Origin: Flavobacterium sp.
GTDB lineage: Bacteria > Bacteroidota > Bacteroidia > Flavobacteriales > Flavobacteriaceae
DNA length: 64,000 nucleotides
Direction of reading: 5' to 3'
Assembly: GCA_016721735.1 (NCBI GenBank)
Contig: JADKHM010000019.1
Coordinates: 434,001-498,000, forward strand
Shown: piece after piece, positions 1-10,900 of the stretch
Numbering within the stretch: position 1 is the first letter of the stretch
Layout of the letters: each line of letters opens with the position of its first letter
Translations under genes and position numbers: made by a program
The notes under the pieces: generated by a model
Seen by the model: only the letters and a program-made list of their open reading frames with translations
Databases searched by the model: none
Told to the model about the DNA's origin: nothing

Positions 1-155
1 GGATTGATTTGCTTACACTAACTCCCGAAGAACGTTATAACAAACTCATTTTGACAGAACCTCACTTAATCAAACAAGTGCCTTTGCACTATTTGGCCTC
101 TTTCTTAGGGATTTCTTCCAGGCATATGAGCCGCATTCGAAAGAACATAAATTAA
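1..155 (+). CDS. Crp/Fnr-type regulator, C-terminal end (partial)
   Basis: Reading from base 3 gives about 50 residues that end at TAA 153-155. They contain an EERYNKLI helix and then LASFLGISSRHMSRIRK, which is the typical recognition helix region of the C-terminal winged helix-turn-helix of Crp/Fnr-family regulators (helix 2, turn, then S/T-x-x-S-R-I-R-K). The effector-binding cupin half lies before the window, so neither ligand nor target can be inferred. The gene was too short for an ORF starting inside the window. The family call is fairly safe; the specific regulator is unknown. Confidence 0.7.
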   Translation, partial: IDLLTLTPEERYNKLILTEPHLIKQVPLHYLASFLGISSRHMSRIRKNIN

Positions 156-190
156 TGCCATTTGGCTGGTCGATAAGAAAATACTTTCCT

Positions 191-198
191 TAATTTTG
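191..198 (+). promoter_or_regulatory. -7 box (TAATTTTG) before the aminopeptidase gene
   Basis: TAATTTTG matches the Bacteroidota -7 consensus TAnnTTTG and lies 28 bp before the ATG at 227. No good -33 TTTG is found at 18-20 bp spacing, so this rests on one element. Confidence 0.4.
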
Positions 199-226
199 AA
201 CCTTATTCAACCGCAAACCTAATATT

Positions 227-1519
227 ATGAAATACCATCAAATTGATCGCAACTTATTTATAAAAAACCGTGCAAAATTTATTGCACAAATGAAACCGAA
301 TAGTGTAGCGGTTTTTAACTCGAATGACATTTACCCGGTTTCTGCTGATAGTACCTTGCCATTCGCGCAACACCGTGACATCTTTTACTTATCTGGCGTA
401 GATCAGGAAGAAAGCGTTTTATTGCTTTTCCCAGACGCACCTTATGAGCATCAACGTGAAATGTTGTTCCTTAAAGAAACGAGCGAGCATATTGCTATTT
501 GGGAAGGTGAAAAATTAACGAAAGAACGTGCTTTTGAAGTGTCGGGCATTAGAACCGTTTATTGGTTACAAGATTTCCATAAGATATTGAATGAGATGAT
601 GACTTATTCTGACACGATGTATATCAACACCAACGAGCATTATCGTGCCGCCGTTGAGACCGAAACCAGAGAGGATCGTTTTGTGAAATGGTGGAAATCA
701 AAATATCCGGCGCATCAAGTCGCGAAAAGCAACCCCATATTGCAACGTTTGCGTTCCGTAAAAGAAAGTGAGGAATTAGATTTGATTCAACAAGCCTGTA
801 ACATTACAGAATTAGGTTTCCGTCGATTATTGCCATTCGTAAAACCAAATGTTACGGAATATGAAATTGAAGCGGAGTTGATCCATGAGTTTGTTCGAAA
901 TCGGTCAAAAGGTTTTGCATACACGCCAATTATCGCTTCTGGCGACAACGCGAATGTGCTTCACTATATTGAAAACAATCAGCAATGTAAAGCAGGCGAT
1001 TTAATATTGCTTGACGTTGCCGCAGAATACGCCAACTACTCAAGCGATTTATCCCGAACGATTCCTGTTTCTGGGAAATATACGGCACGTCAAAAAGCAG
1101 TTTATAATGCGGTGCTTCGTGTTAAGAATGAAGCAACAAAAATGCTGACGCCTGGAACACTTTGGAAACAATATCATTTGGAAGTCGGGAAATTAATGAC
1201 GTCCGAATTACTTGAACTTGGCTTAATTGATAAAGCAGACGTACAAAATGAAAATCCAGATTGGCCAGCATACAAAAAATATTTTATGCATGGAACATCC
1301 CATCATTTGGGTTTAGATACTCATGATTACGGCTTATTGCATGAACCAATGAAAGCCAATATGGTGTTTACCGTTGAGCCCGGAATTTATATTCCGGCAG
1401 AAGGATTCGGAATCCGCTTAGAAGACAATGTTGTTGTTCAAGAAAAAGGAGAACCATTGAATTTGATGAAAAACATCCCAATAGAAGTAGAAGAAATAGA
1501 AAACTTGATGAATTCGTAA
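227..1519 (+). CDS. pepP: Xaa-Pro aminopeptidase (aminopeptidase P, M24B family)
   Basis: This cytosolic dinuclear-metal peptidase removes an N-terminal residue that precedes proline. The 430 residues have the usual two parts: an N-terminal creatinase-like domain (about 1-170, with the PFAQHRDIFYLSG motif) and the pita-bread catalytic domain. The five metal ligands are visible in order: Asp in LLDVAAEY (~263), Asp in SSDLSRT (~274), His in HGTSHHLG (~357), Glu in VEPGIYIP (~383) and Glu in IRLEDN (~399). Length is normal for bacterial PepP. It is followed after 57 bp by a hydrolase on the same strand. I see no signal peptide. Confidence 0.9.
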   Translation: MKYHQIDRNLFIKNRAKFIAQMKPNSVAVFNSNDIYPVSADSTLPFAQHRDIFYLSGVDQEESVLLLFPDAPYEHQREMLFLKETSEHIAIWEGEKLTKERAFEVSGIRTVYWLQDFHKILNEMMTYSDTMYINTNEHYRAAVETETREDRFVKWWKSKYPAHQVAKSNPILQRLRSVKESEELDLIQQACNITELGFRRLLPFVKPNVTEYEIEAELIHEFVRNRSKGFAYTPIIASGDNANVLHYIENNQQCKAGDLILLDVAAEYANYSSDLSRTIPVSGKYTARQKAVYNAVLRVKNEATKMLTPGTLWKQYHLEVGKLMTSELLELGLIDKADVQNENPDWPAYKKYFMHGTSHHLGLDTHDYGLLHEPMKANMVFTVEPGIYIPAEGFGIRLEDNVVVQEKGEPLNLMKNIPIEVEEIENLMNS

Positions 1520-1576
1520 TAGAAATTATCAATTTTAAAAAAAGGTCATTGACTTGTTTCAAATAAAAATTAATTA

Positions 1577-2359
1577 TTGAAAGTACTATTCTATAAAAAC
1601 ACAGCGGTCACTTATGCTGACAACGGCAAAGGAGCCGCTGTTGTTTTGTTGCATGGCTTTTTGGAAAACCAGTCGATGTGGAATGACTTTATTCCTGAAT
1701 TGTCCAAAAGAAATCGTGTTATTACCATTGATCTATTAGGTCATGGCGCAACGGAATGTCTCGGATATGTTCATTCTATGGAAGACCAAGCCGACATGGT
1801 TCATCATGTTTTGATGGATTTAAATATTAGAAAAGCCATTTTAATTGGACATTCCATGGGCGGCTATGTGGCTTTGGCTTTTGCGGAATTATTTCCAGAG
1901 TACATGAAAGGATTGGTATTAATGAATTCTACTGCAAGAGCTGATAGTGCGGAACGAAAAGCAAATCGAGATCGTGCTATCAAAGCGGTAAAAAAAGACT
2001 ATACGGCTTTCGTTCGGCTTTCGATTGCCAATTTGTTTAGTGAGGACAATCGAAATAATATGACTGATGAAATTGATCGCGTTAAACTTGAAGCACTGCA
2101 AACGCCTTTGCAAGGAATAATAGCGGCGTTGGAGGGCATGAAAATCAGAAAAGACCGAGAGATGCTCTTGCATCAGACAAACTTTCCAAAAATGCTTATT
2201 CTAGGCGAAAAAGACGGCGTATTGCAATACGCAGAAAATGCAACTCAAATTGACGGGACCAATGTGCAACTGATTACTTTTCCGGATGGACATATGAGTC
2301 ACATCGAAAACGAAGTAGAAGTCTTGAAAGTTATTGCCGATTTTATTAAGAAAATATGA
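1577..2359 (+). CDS. alpha/beta-fold hydrolase
   Basis: A 260-residue single-domain alpha/beta hydrolase. The oxyanion loop LLHGFLEN is near residue 25, the nucleophile elbow GHSMGG near 92-97 (Ser ~94), and the likely catalytic His is in DGHMSHIE near 238, with an acid in GEKDGV. This layout fits small esterases and C-C hydrolases such as the MhpC/BioH group, but nothing fixes the substrate. The start is a TTG at 1577, because the conserved N-terminal strand begins immediately and no ATG precedes it in frame. It ends 6 bp from the stop of the convergent AddB-like gene. Confidence 0.8.
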   Translation: MKVLFYKNTAVTYADNGKGAAVVLLHGFLENQSMWNDFIPELSKRNRVITIDLLGHGATECLGYVHSMEDQADMVHHVLMDLNIRKAILIGHSMGGYVALAFAELFPEYMKGLVLMNSTARADSAERKANRDRAIKAVKKDYTAFVRLSIANLFSEDNRNNMTDEIDRVKLEALQTPLQGIIAALEGMKIRKDREMLLHQTNFPKMLILGEKDGVLQYAENATQIDGTNVQLITFPDGHMSHIENEVEVLKVIADFIKKI

Positions 2360-2365
2360 TTTTTG

Positions 2366-5131
2366 CTACGGTAGCTTTTCCTCAAAAGAAATTTCCCGAT
2401 CGAAAATCTCCTTTAGCAACACTACGATTTCGTTTATATAATTTTCCAAAACTTCAGCTGTAATGATTGATCCAGCATCACTTTCACCTTTAAAATCGAA
2501 AGGCAAAAACCCGGATTTTAAGTTCTTGAACGAAATAATTCCAGCTTCTACTTGTTTGTCTTTTGCTTCATCGAAAAACATATACGCATAGGCAAGCACC
2601 TGTATGATTTTGTCGTTTTTAAGATCCTTTGTGAGGCCATCCCATGTTTTTAAGGTGACATTTCGCTTTTCGACTTTTCCGGTTTTATAATCTATAATTC
2701 GAACAATTCCATTTTGTTCTTCTATTCGATCTACATTTCCCCTAATCAGAATCGGGCAAGGCAAATCTGGATGTTCCAACATTCGTTCGTATGTCTTTTC
2801 AATTGCAATAATTTTGATTGGACCATCTTTTTTTAGTCGTTCGAATTCAAGTCGAACAAAATTTTGAACATGCCGTTTTGCCACTTCGAAAGCCAATAGA
2901 TTGCGCCCTTTTTTAATTTCACCTTCTTTATAAACCAGCTTAAATTGCTTTAACACTTCGTCATTACTTTGTGCTAAGAAATTTTGTAAAATTTGCTCGT
3001 TTAAGAATTTACCCTCAAAAGGTTTATAAAGTTCTTTAAGTGTTTCGTGAATGATTGTTCCGAGCGTATTAACTGCAATCGTTTCTTCAACTTCTTCCAT
3101 TTCACGAATCTGCAAGATCTTCTGAAAGTAGAAATCAATTGGATTTCTGATATAACTCGTTAAGGCAGATGGCGAAAATCCATTAGCGGCAATTTCATAT
3201 AACCGCGTAAATACCGCATCTGATTTAGGTATTGATTTAGGTCGATAGGCTACTTCTGGCAAAACCGCGTTATAAATTTCGTGTGACAAAATATGATTTG
3301 GGCGCTGTTCTAATTCTAACTGTGTAATAAATCTACTTTTTTCACCAGCATCAAGTCCTTCACTTTCTGTATTATAAATCAAAAATATGTCCTTTGCTCG
3401 TTGCAAAATATGGTAAAAATGGTAGGTGTAAATTGCGTCTTTTTCCTTAAAAGTGGGCAAGCCATATTCCCTCTTAACATCGTATGGAATAAAGGAATTA
3501 TTAGATTTCCCTGCTGGAAATTTTCCTTCATTTAGGAAAGTGACTATTACGGTTTCAAAATCTAAGACACGGCTTTCTAAAACACCCATTATTTGAAGCC
3601 CATTTAAGGGTTCGCCTTCAAAAGAAACTTCCGCTAATTCTATGATTTGTTTATAAACGGAATATAGAACTGGTATTGAATTAATATGTTGGTATTTAAT
3701 TGAATAAGTAATCAATTTGTTTATGGTTTTGAAAACGGAGAATAAGAAGGCTTTGGCTATTTTTTCCTGTTCATTGTCATTATTAAGTCGGTTCTTTATT
3801 TCCACCAGAAGTCGTGCGATTTTCTCTAAAGTCTCAATCACTGTGCAATCCCATTTATCAAATATTAAGCGGAAAAATTCTGTGTGAGCTCCCTGCAATT
3901 CAAATAGTCGATTGTGCGCAATGAAAGAATAGTTGTTTTTGTTAATTATGCCAACCAGATTTTTACAGTTAATATAAGGTTCTACTAGCGGATGATTTAG
4001 TATATCGAGCACATCTTTATAGTAAAAAACGTAATTATTGCCTGCCCGACTGATGGCGTTGATGTGCATTCGAAATAGTTTCGCAACAAGAATCTGTGCA
4101 GGATTGTTCTTACTGGAATAACCCATCGTAATATTTAGACTATTTACCTTGTCTGGCAAAGAATAGAGGAATGGGAGCAGCAAGTTCTCTTCTGCAAGAA
4201 TTATTGCTGTTCTATTCAATTCGTTTGTGGGGTTTTCATCAATAATATCTTCAACAATCTTCCCAGCAATTTTTGCTTGGCCAATTGATTTTGGTGTGCC
4301 AATTATTCTAATATTCTTTGATTGCGAAAATTCATTGTTTACCCATTCAAATGAGTTGGTTCGATAGTATTTCCAGTTATTCTTGTATTTCCTAATAAAC
4401 AATCCCGCGTCATGCGTGGAGTCCAGCAACAATGATTCGTCGATGTCCCAGTAAATTTTTGCTTGATTTGAAGTCAACAAATGTTGAATTATGATTTCCT
4501 CTGCTGCGTTTAGTGCATTAAATCCAGCGAAGATCATTTTTTTGTTTCTATACAAGTCCTCATTCTGATTCATTTTCAGTACCGCCTCGCGATAAATCAT
4601 TCCTTGATAGCCTCTTTTGTTTTCCAGCAAATATTCATAAAGGGCGCTATAATAAGCGGGCAATAATTTCCAAAATTCAAGATGTTTTTGTATTAGTTCC
4701 GTTTTGCCTTCCTCATTCAAAGACCAATGTTCGATTTCTTTTATGTTGTCTAGGTAGGTAAGGATCTTTCTAGGATCTAATAAATAGTGGTCTATCTCAT
4801 TGAAATCTTGGAGAAGTGTTTTTCCCCAATTGGCAAATACTTCGAAAGACTGAGCATCTGAACTTTTGGTCAAATTCAAATATACTTGGTAAAACTCAAA
4901 AATTAATTCGATTGGATCAATAAGACGAAGTCGGGATACTTTTTGAACAAAGTCTTCGATCGTTATTATCTCTGGCAAAAATACTGCGGTATTTATTTGT
5001 TTCTTCAACGCATCGATCAAGAAAACTTTTGCTCTTTTATTGGGCAGAATGATAATCGTATTTGAAAGTGAATCGCTATAATCGTGAATCACTTTTTCTG
5101 CAATCTGTTCAAGAAATGAGGGATTTGTCAT
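2366..5131 (-). CDS. AddB-like PD-(D/E)XK nuclease (recombination/repair)
   Basis: A 921-residue protein with the AddB/RecB-like plan: an N-terminal degenerate helicase half (SNTIIILPNKRAK around 23, FLPEIITIEDF around 52) without a usable Walker A, and a C-terminal nuclease. The nuclease signature is seen as SALTSYIRNP (~654), HETLKELY, GNVDRIEE (~797), IIDYKTGK (~813) and a following Gln in IIQVLAYAY. It is known from AddAB that the two subunits process double-strand ends for RecA-dependent repair. The cysteine set that binds the 4Fe-4S cluster in Bacillus AddB is not visible. The AddA-like partner is 2.8 kb upstream on the same strand. A terminator lies just upstream, so it should have its own promoter. 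Confidence 0.82.
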   Translation of the reverse strand: MTNPSFLEQIAEKVIHDYSDSLSNTIIILPNKRAKVFLIDALKKQINTAVFLPEIITIEDFVQKVSRLRLIDPIELIFEFYQVYLNLTKSSDAQSFEVFANWGKTLLQDFNEIDHYLLDPRKILTYLDNIKEIEHWSLNEEGKTELIQKHLEFWKLLPAYYSALYEYLLENKRGYQGMIYREAVLKMNQNEDLYRNKKMIFAGFNALNAAEEIIIQHLLTSNQAKIYWDIDESLLLDSTHDAGLFIRKYKNNWKYYRTNSFEWVNNEFSQSKNIRIIGTPKSIGQAKIAGKIVEDIIDENPTNELNRTAIILAEENLLLPFLYSLPDKVNSLNITMGYSSKNNPAQILVAKLFRMHINAISRAGNNYVFYYKDVLDILNHPLVEPYINCKNLVGIINKNNYSFIAHNRLFELQGAHTEFFRLIFDKWDCTVIETLEKIARLLVEIKNRLNNDNEQEKIAKAFLFSVFKTINKLITYSIKYQHINSIPVLYSVYKQIIELAEVSFEGEPLNGLQIMGVLESRVLDFETVIVTFLNEGKFPAGKSNNSFIPYDVKREYGLPTFKEKDAIYTYHFYHILQRAKDIFLIYNTESEGLDAGEKSRFITQLELEQRPNHILSHEIYNAVLPEVAYRPKSIPKSDAVFTRLYEIAANGFSPSALTSYIRNPIDFYFQKILQIREMEEVEETIAVNTLGTIIHETLKELYKPFEGKFLNEQILQNFLAQSNDEVLKQFKLVYKEGEIKKGRNLLAFEVAKRHVQNFVRLEFERLKKDGPIKIIAIEKTYERMLEHPDLPCPILIRGNVDRIEEQNGIVRIIDYKTGKVEKRNVTLKTWDGLTKDLKNDKIIQVLAYAYMFFDEAKDKQVEAGIISFKNLKSGFLPFDFKGESDAGSIITAEVLENYINEIVVLLKEIFDREISFEEKLP

Positions 5132-5144
5132 TTTATAAATATAA

Positions 5145-5176
5145 AAAAAACGTCTCGATAAATCGAGACGTTTTTG
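5145..5176 (-). terminator. intrinsic terminator after the OmpA gene
   Basis: AACGTCTCGAT pairs with ATCGAGACGTT across a 2-base loop and is flanked by A-runs and T-runs on both sides. It lies 20 bp after the OmpA stop and before the AddB-like start, so it separates the two genes. Confidence 0.85.
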
Positions 5177-5195
5177 AAAAATATTGTCGAAGAAA

Positions 5196-6602
5196 TTACT
5201 TCACTAAATTCACTTCAACTCTTCTGTTGTTAGCTTTACCAGCTTTAGTTTTATTACTATCGATTGGTTTAGTTTCACCAAAACCAGCAGAAGTTAATCT
5301 TCCGTCAGCAATTCCGTTAGTTACTAAATAATCTTTAACAGCTTTAGCTCTATCTTCTGATAATTTTTGGTTTGCAGCATCTTTACCATCACTATCTGTA
5401 TGACCTTCTATGCTAAATTTAGAATCTGGATATTCTTTCAAAATTGCAGCAATTGATTGTAATACAGGATATGTTTGTTGTTGGAAAGTTGACTTACCAG
5501 AGTTAAACAAAATTGTTTTTGCATAAGCGTTCAATCTGTTAACTTGCTCTTCAGAAATTTCTGGACAACCTTTATTTGCTACAGTACCTTTTACATCTAC
5601 ACATTTGTCATCTTTATCTAGGACTCCGTCACCATCGGTATCTGGCCAAGGGCATCCACCGTTTTCTTTTGGTCCTTTAACTTGTGGACATTTGTCAGAT
5701 TTATCAGCGATACCATCACCGTCTGCATCAGGACAACCATTTAATGATTTTGGACCTGCAACATCTGGACAAGCATCATCTTTATCAGCTATTCCGTCTG
5801 CATCAGTATCAGGACATCCTTGGAATTCAGCCAATCCAGGAACATCTGGACAAGTATCACTTCCGTCAATTATACCATCGCCATCAGTGTCAGGACAACC
5901 TTTAAATTGTTTTAGACCAGCAACTTCTGGACAAGCATCGTCTTTGTCGTAAATTCCATCACCATCAGTATCTTTACCTCCAAATTTGAAAGTCAAACCT
6001 GCAAAATGTTGCATGTGAGATGGAACATTTTGTTCTGGAATTCGAGCTTCATCGTCGAAGGAATATTTGTATGTAGATTGAAACGATAAACCAACCATTT
6101 CAGTAAACCAAAAAGTTAGACCAAATCCTCCATTAGCAGTTCCGTAACTTGCTTTACCCATTGAAGTATAACCACCTCCAACATGAACAGAAGGGTCAAT
6201 TACTTTCCATCCGAACATGTTTGCGAAACTATATTTAATCACACCATCTGCAGCATAATAGCTCAAATCTCCTGGGTTAACTACTGGATAATCCCCAGGA
6301 ATTGTAACTCTTGGTTCTACCCATCTCTTAATTCTATTAACAGACCCAGTAATACCAAACGAAAAACTTCCACCTACATTTCTAGAAACATTAATGTATG
6401 ATACTGAAGGAAGAATATTCCAGTTATCATTCACATTAAAATACTGAGAAAATTGGTCCTCCATTTTTGAAGCTGCACTTACCCTAGTGTCTACAGCGTT
6501 TGTTCCAAAGGAAATAGCCCATGGGTTGTTACTATCTTGTGCTTGTGAACTGAGTCCAGTCAACATTAACACAGCAGCAAATAATTTGTTAAGATGTTTC
6601 AT
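5196..6602 (-). CDS. OmpA-family outer-membrane protein with TSP3 repeats
   Basis: A 468-residue outer-membrane protein. It has an N-terminal signal peptide (MKHLNKLFAAVLMLTGLSSQ), a beta-barrel-like region to about residue 205, five thrombospondin type 3 calcium-binding repeats of the form DTDGDGI.D..D.CP (about 213-350), and a C-terminal OmpA/MotB peptidoglycan-binding domain (ILFNSGKSTF, IEGHTDSDG, NRRVEVNLVK). The repeats form the stalk between barrel and cell wall. The gene has its own strong promoter and its own terminator, so it is probably a highly expressed single-gene unit. It is a structural porin-like protein, with no specific substrate indicated. Confidence 0.9.
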   Translation of the reverse strand: MKHLNKLFAAVLMLTGLSSQAQDSNNPWAISFGTNAVDTRVSAASKMEDQFSQYFNVNDNWNILPSVSYINVSRNVGGSFSFGITGSVNRIKRWVEPRVTIPGDYPVVNPGDLSYYAADGVIKYSFANMFGWKVIDPSVHVGGGYTSMGKASYGTANGGFGLTFWFTEMVGLSFQSTYKYSFDDEARIPEQNVPSHMQHFAGLTFKFGGKDTDGDGIYDKDDACPEVAGLKQFKGCPDTDGDGIIDGSDTCPDVPGLAEFQGCPDTDADGIADKDDACPDVAGPKSLNGCPDADGDGIADKSDKCPQVKGPKENGGCPWPDTDGDGVLDKDDKCVDVKGTVANKGCPEISEEQVNRLNAYAKTILFNSGKSTFQQQTYPVLQSIAAILKEYPDSKFSIEGHTDSDGKDAANQKLSEDRAKAVKDYLVTNGIADGRLTSAGFGETKPIDSNKTKAGKANNRRVEVNLVK

Positions 6603-6637
6603 ACTTTAATTTTGTTAGATTACAATATTTTGTTAGG

Positions 6638-6668
6638 CAAAAGTAATGCGTAATTTCATAACTACAAA
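6638..6668 (-). promoter_or_regulatory. promoter of the OmpA gene (TTTG-19-TACTTTTG)
   Basis: On the minus strand, TTTG (6668-6665) is followed by a 19-bp spacer and TACTTTTG (6645-6638). Both elements match the Bacteroidota consensus exactly and at optimal spacing. Transcription would start about 30 bases before the ATG at 6602. This is one of the three clearest promoters in the window. Confidence 0.85.
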
Positions 6669-6712
6669 ATGAAATGTTAAAAAAAATGACTAAATACCTA
6701 GTGAAGTGTAAT

Positions 6713-7906
6713 TTACAACACATTTAACATTTTCCCCACCTCCGTGAACGCCAGTACGGCTTTGTCAATATGCTCTTTGGTATGAGCCGCTGACAGCTGC
6801 ACCCTTATTCTTGCCTTGTCTTTTGGCACTACTGGAAAGAAAAAACCTACAACATAAATGCCTTTTTTCAGTAGTTCATTTGCCATTTCTTGGGACAATT
6901 TTGCATCATATAGCATGACAGGAACAATCGCTGAATCGCCATCAATAATGTCAAATCCAACTTTTTTGATTTCTTGCTTGAAGTATTTTGTATTCCATTC
7001 AAGTCGATCTCTCAAAGTAGTTTCCTTTTCTAATAGTTCAAAGACCTTAATTGACGCACCCACTATTGCAGGCGCTAATGAATTTGAAAACAAATAGGGT
7101 CTTGATCTTTGTCTCAAGATTTCAATAATTTCCTTCTTTGCTGTAGTATATCCACCCATTGCGCCACCTAGTGCTTTTCCGAGCGTTCCGGTGATAATAT
7201 CTACTCTTCCCATAACTCCTTTTGCTTCTAAAGTTCCTTTGCCGGTGGCGCCAATAAATCCAGCCGCATGGCATTCATCAACCATTACTAATGCATCATA
7301 TTTGTCTGCTAAATCACATATTTTGTCTAGTGGAGCAACAATTCCATCCATTGAAAATACGCCATCGGTAACAATGAGCTTATAACGAGCACCTTGCAAA
7401 TTTGCCTGAATTAATTGCTCTTCCAGGTCTTCCATGTTGCTGTTTTCGTATCGAAATCGCTTTGCTTTACATAATCGCACACCGTCGATAATGGATGCGT
7501 GGTTCAGACTGTCAGAAATAATGGCGTCATTCTCGTTGAGTAATGGTTCAAACACCCCTCCATTGGCATCAAAGGCTGCAGCATAAAGTATCGTGTCTTC
7601 TGTGCCATAAAATTGCGCAATTCTTTTTTCAAGAACTTTATGAATATCCTGTGTTCCGCATATAAAACGAACTGAAGACATTCCAAATCCGTGCGAATCA
7701 AGTGCGTCTTTTGCCGCTTGAATCACTTCTGGATGAGAGGATAGACCTAAGTAATTGTTGGCACAAAAATTAAGAACTGTTTCTCCTGTTTCTATTTTAA
7801 TTTCTGCACCTTGTGGGGAAATTACTATTCTTTCTTTTTTGAAAAGTCCATTTTGTTCGATTGTTGCGAGTTCCATTTTGAGGTGCTCTTTGATTTTTCC
7901 GTACAT
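6713..7906 (-). CDS. kbl: glycine C-acetyltransferase (2-amino-3-ketobutyrate CoA ligase)
   Basis: A PLP enzyme of the alpha-oxoamine synthase family that splits 2-amino-3-ketobutyrate with CoA into glycine and acetyl-CoA, the second step of threonine breakdown. The 397-residue length fits Kbl. Seen are NFCANNYLGLSSHPEV (~45), the PLP-stacking DECHAAGF (~210), and the Schiff-base lysine in GTLGKALGG (~243). Kbl is hard to separate from 8-amino-7-oxononanoate or serine palmitoyl synthases by eye, but the N-terminus (GKIKEHL) and length favour Kbl. It follows the AddA-like gene by 10 bp and is probably co-transcribed with it. No threonine dehydrogenase gene is in view. Confidence 0.88.
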   Translation of the reverse strand: MYGKIKEHLKMELATIEQNGLFKKERIVISPQGAEIKIETGETVLNFCANNYLGLSSHPEVIQAAKDALDSHGFGMSSVRFICGTQDIHKVLEKRIAQFYGTEDTILYAAAFDANGGVFEPLLNENDAIISDSLNHASIIDGVRLCKAKRFRYENSNMEDLEEQLIQANLQGARYKLIVTDGVFSMDGIVAPLDKICDLADKYDALVMVDECHAAGFIGATGKGTLEAKGVMGRVDIITGTLGKALGGAMGGYTTAKKEIIEILRQRSRPYLFSNSLAPAIVGASIKVFELLEKETTLRDRLEWNTKYFKQEIKKVGFDIIDGDSAIVPVMLYDAKLSQEMANELLKKGIYVVGFFFPVVPKDKARIRVQLSAAHTKEHIDKAVLAFTEVGKMLNVL

Positions 7907-7916
7907 TTTTTCTGTT

Positions 7917-10900
7917 TTAAAATTGAACTAATTCTATATTATCTCCAATATAAATTAACGTCTTTGCTTTTACTTTAAAGTTCATTTTTTCCAATACATG
8001 ATGATAATTATCTAATTGAACTTTGTGTTTGTTTTGATGAATCCCTGTCTTGTAATCTAAAAGAAACACCTCATTATCTGATGTAATCACAATTCGATCT
8101 GGTATTACTGTTTTTTCTTTATTTTGAATAATCGCTTGTTCGTTGTAGACATTATTCTCTGGCGAATAATACACTCTCAAATCATCATGATTAACTATCT
8201 CACTAATGGTCTTGTACACTAGCTGTTTTTGATTCAGGGGTATTAATCCTGTTTCTAGGGCATTTGAAATGGCATCATCCACATCGTTTTTATTGATAAT
8301 TTTTGCTAAGATTTCATGTATTACATTTCCGTATTCAATGGATGATTGCTGAGAAGTCCCCCACATTAGAGATTCTTTTTGCGCAATCCTAATTTTTTTG
8401 GGATCAAATTTGCTCGAAACTGATGCTATTACATTTGTATCTCTAGATGGCAATATTTTTTTTGAAAGCTTTTCACTTTGTCCAAAATTATATTGCAGTT
8501 TCTGATCTTCAAAAATATTACAATTCTTTAAGTACTTTACAAAAAAGGATGCCATATTGTAGGGATACTCGCCATCTTTCTTGGGTTTAACCAAAGTAGA
8601 AATAACAAATAGTTGCTCTTCAGCTCTTGTCAATGCAACATAAAGTATGTTTATGTTATCTAGTAATTCTTCCTCTTTTTGCTTCTTGTAAATATTGACT
8701 GCTTCCTTTCCGAAATTTTCAATCGACTTAGTGTTATCAACTAAGGCTTTCGGCATATCAAAATCATTCTCACTGTCTTCTATCCAAATTTTGTCTTTTG
8801 GTTTTCTTTCATAATCTTCATCTGCAAATGGAATTATTACCACGGGAAATTCCAATCCTTTTGATTTGTGAATGGTTAGAATTCTGACTGCATTATCCCC
8901 CTCAGGAGATGGAATGCTAAACTTGTTTAAGTTCTTCTCCCAAAAAACAAGAAAATCTGAAATTCCTGCTTGCTTGTGATAATCTCTCTCTAGAACGATA
9001 TCAAGAAAACATTGAATATAAACATTGCAATAATTGTCCTTAACAAGGGATGCAATTAGCAATTCAACCACCTCATACAAGGATTTAGTCCTAAGGCCTT
9101 TAAATATAATTGATATGTCAAATTTAAACAACCATGCTTCAAAATCGCCTTCGGTCTTATGCTTCATTCCTGCGGAAATAAAATCATGTATTAAATGCGT
9201 TTCTTGATTTTTGGAAGCTAAGTAATAAAGAAAATCTGCCTTTGCTTCAAGATTATCTTGATTGTTTAAATATCCTAACACACTAATAATAAATTGGACG
9301 TCTTCGGAATTTGAAACTAATAATGTTTCAGAAGAAATAATAGGCACTTTTTGAGTCGCTAAATAATTAGCAATCCACACTCCTTGAGTTTTCTTTCTTG
9401 TTAGGATTGCAATATCTTTATAATCAAATCCTCTTGAAATTATTTCTTCAATTTTATTAAAGGTGATCATACAGAACAATTCACTACGATCTATTTCTTC
9501 TCCGTCTACAGCAGATAATTCCTCTTCTGCTTTTGTATTTAGAAACGTCAAATCAACAAAGCCGCCTTTTTTGCTATTAATATTTTGATGGCTATGATTT
9601 TCGTACAAATCCATATAGTCCGCATCCGTAAATTCTGATGATAGGAATCGAAAAAAATCGTTGTTGAATTCCACTACTTGCGAATAACTTCGAAAATTAG
9701 TGTCTAAGTGAAATATTGCTTTGTCTGGATTATGAAAAGGGTTTTCATTCTTGCACAGCGCAATAAATTGTTCCGCTTTTCCTCCCCGCCATCTATAAAT
9801 TGATTGCTTTGGATCTCCCACAATCAAAAGTGTACCTTTTTCTCCTGTTGAAAACTCACTTGACAGCGCATTATCTATAAGTGGAATCAGATTCTTCCAC
9901 TGCATTTCTGATGTGTCTTGAAATTCATCTATAAAAAAATGATGGTACTTTTCCCCCAGTTTTTCATAGATAAAAGGAGCCGGTTGGTTTTGAATCTCAT
10001 TGTATATCAAAGAATTGAACTCGGCAATTGACAAGATGTTCTGTTCTTTTTGTATTCTTGCCAGCTCAAGAGATATAGTATTGAGCAAAGACAAGGGCGT
10101 AATGTTTTTAAGAAACGCCTCATAAAACTGGATTTTTTCAAAATTAGAGTAAACTTTTTCTAGAATTGCTAAAAGTTCAGGTATTACTGCTTCTATCGCG
10201 GCTCTATCTGTGGCCGACTTGTTTATTTGAATATGATCACTTTCATAAAATTTCTTATTGCCAATTCTATATTTCCCTTCACTAATACTAATCAAATGAT
10301 TTGGGAAAACTTCTCTTGAAAATGACTTTGGGTTGATATTGCTTGAAGACATTAATTTAATTGAACACGCACCATATACTTTGTTTTGAGACTCTAAGGT
10401 TTCTTTCAGCGCTCTAATTTTCTGTCTGACTGCGACAAAATCCTGAATAGTCTTGTCTTTAAGTTCGTTGATTTGTTCCTTATTGTTTTCATTATAAACA
10501 AGTTTACTTATTTCGAAGATTTCCCTAGTGATATCCCATGATTTATCATCATCTATTTTCTCAATAGTAAAATCAATTAAGAGATTTGTTATTGTTTTGT
10601 TTTCACCAGCTTGCGAAATAATAGCATCGACAGCTTCGGACAATAATGAGTCTGTATCTAAAGTTACCTCGAAAGTAATGGGTAGGTTTAGGTCATGAGC
10701 AAAAGCTCGAATAACTTTATGCGTAAATTTATCAATCGTTAAAATATCAAAAGTTGCATAATTATGAACCAAGTGTTTGATTGTTTGCTTGGCTTTCCAC
10801 TTCAAGTTTGGTACTGAAACTTGTGTCTCCATAGCAATTTCGTCTAATAATCGAAGCGGTTTATCAGCCGTATTTTCTTTTGAGAATTCATACAAATTCT

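Noticed and set aside
5605..5952. Long plus-strand frames opposite the OmpA gene.
   Set aside because: They are shadows of the Asp/Gly-rich TSP3 repeats on the other strand, and their composition is Ser/Pro-biased as expected for such shadows.
5605..6000. Regular short DNA repeats that could resemble a CRISPR array.
   Set aside because: The periodicity follows the protein's TSP3 repeats in codon steps, units differ, and no unique spacers or cas genes are present.
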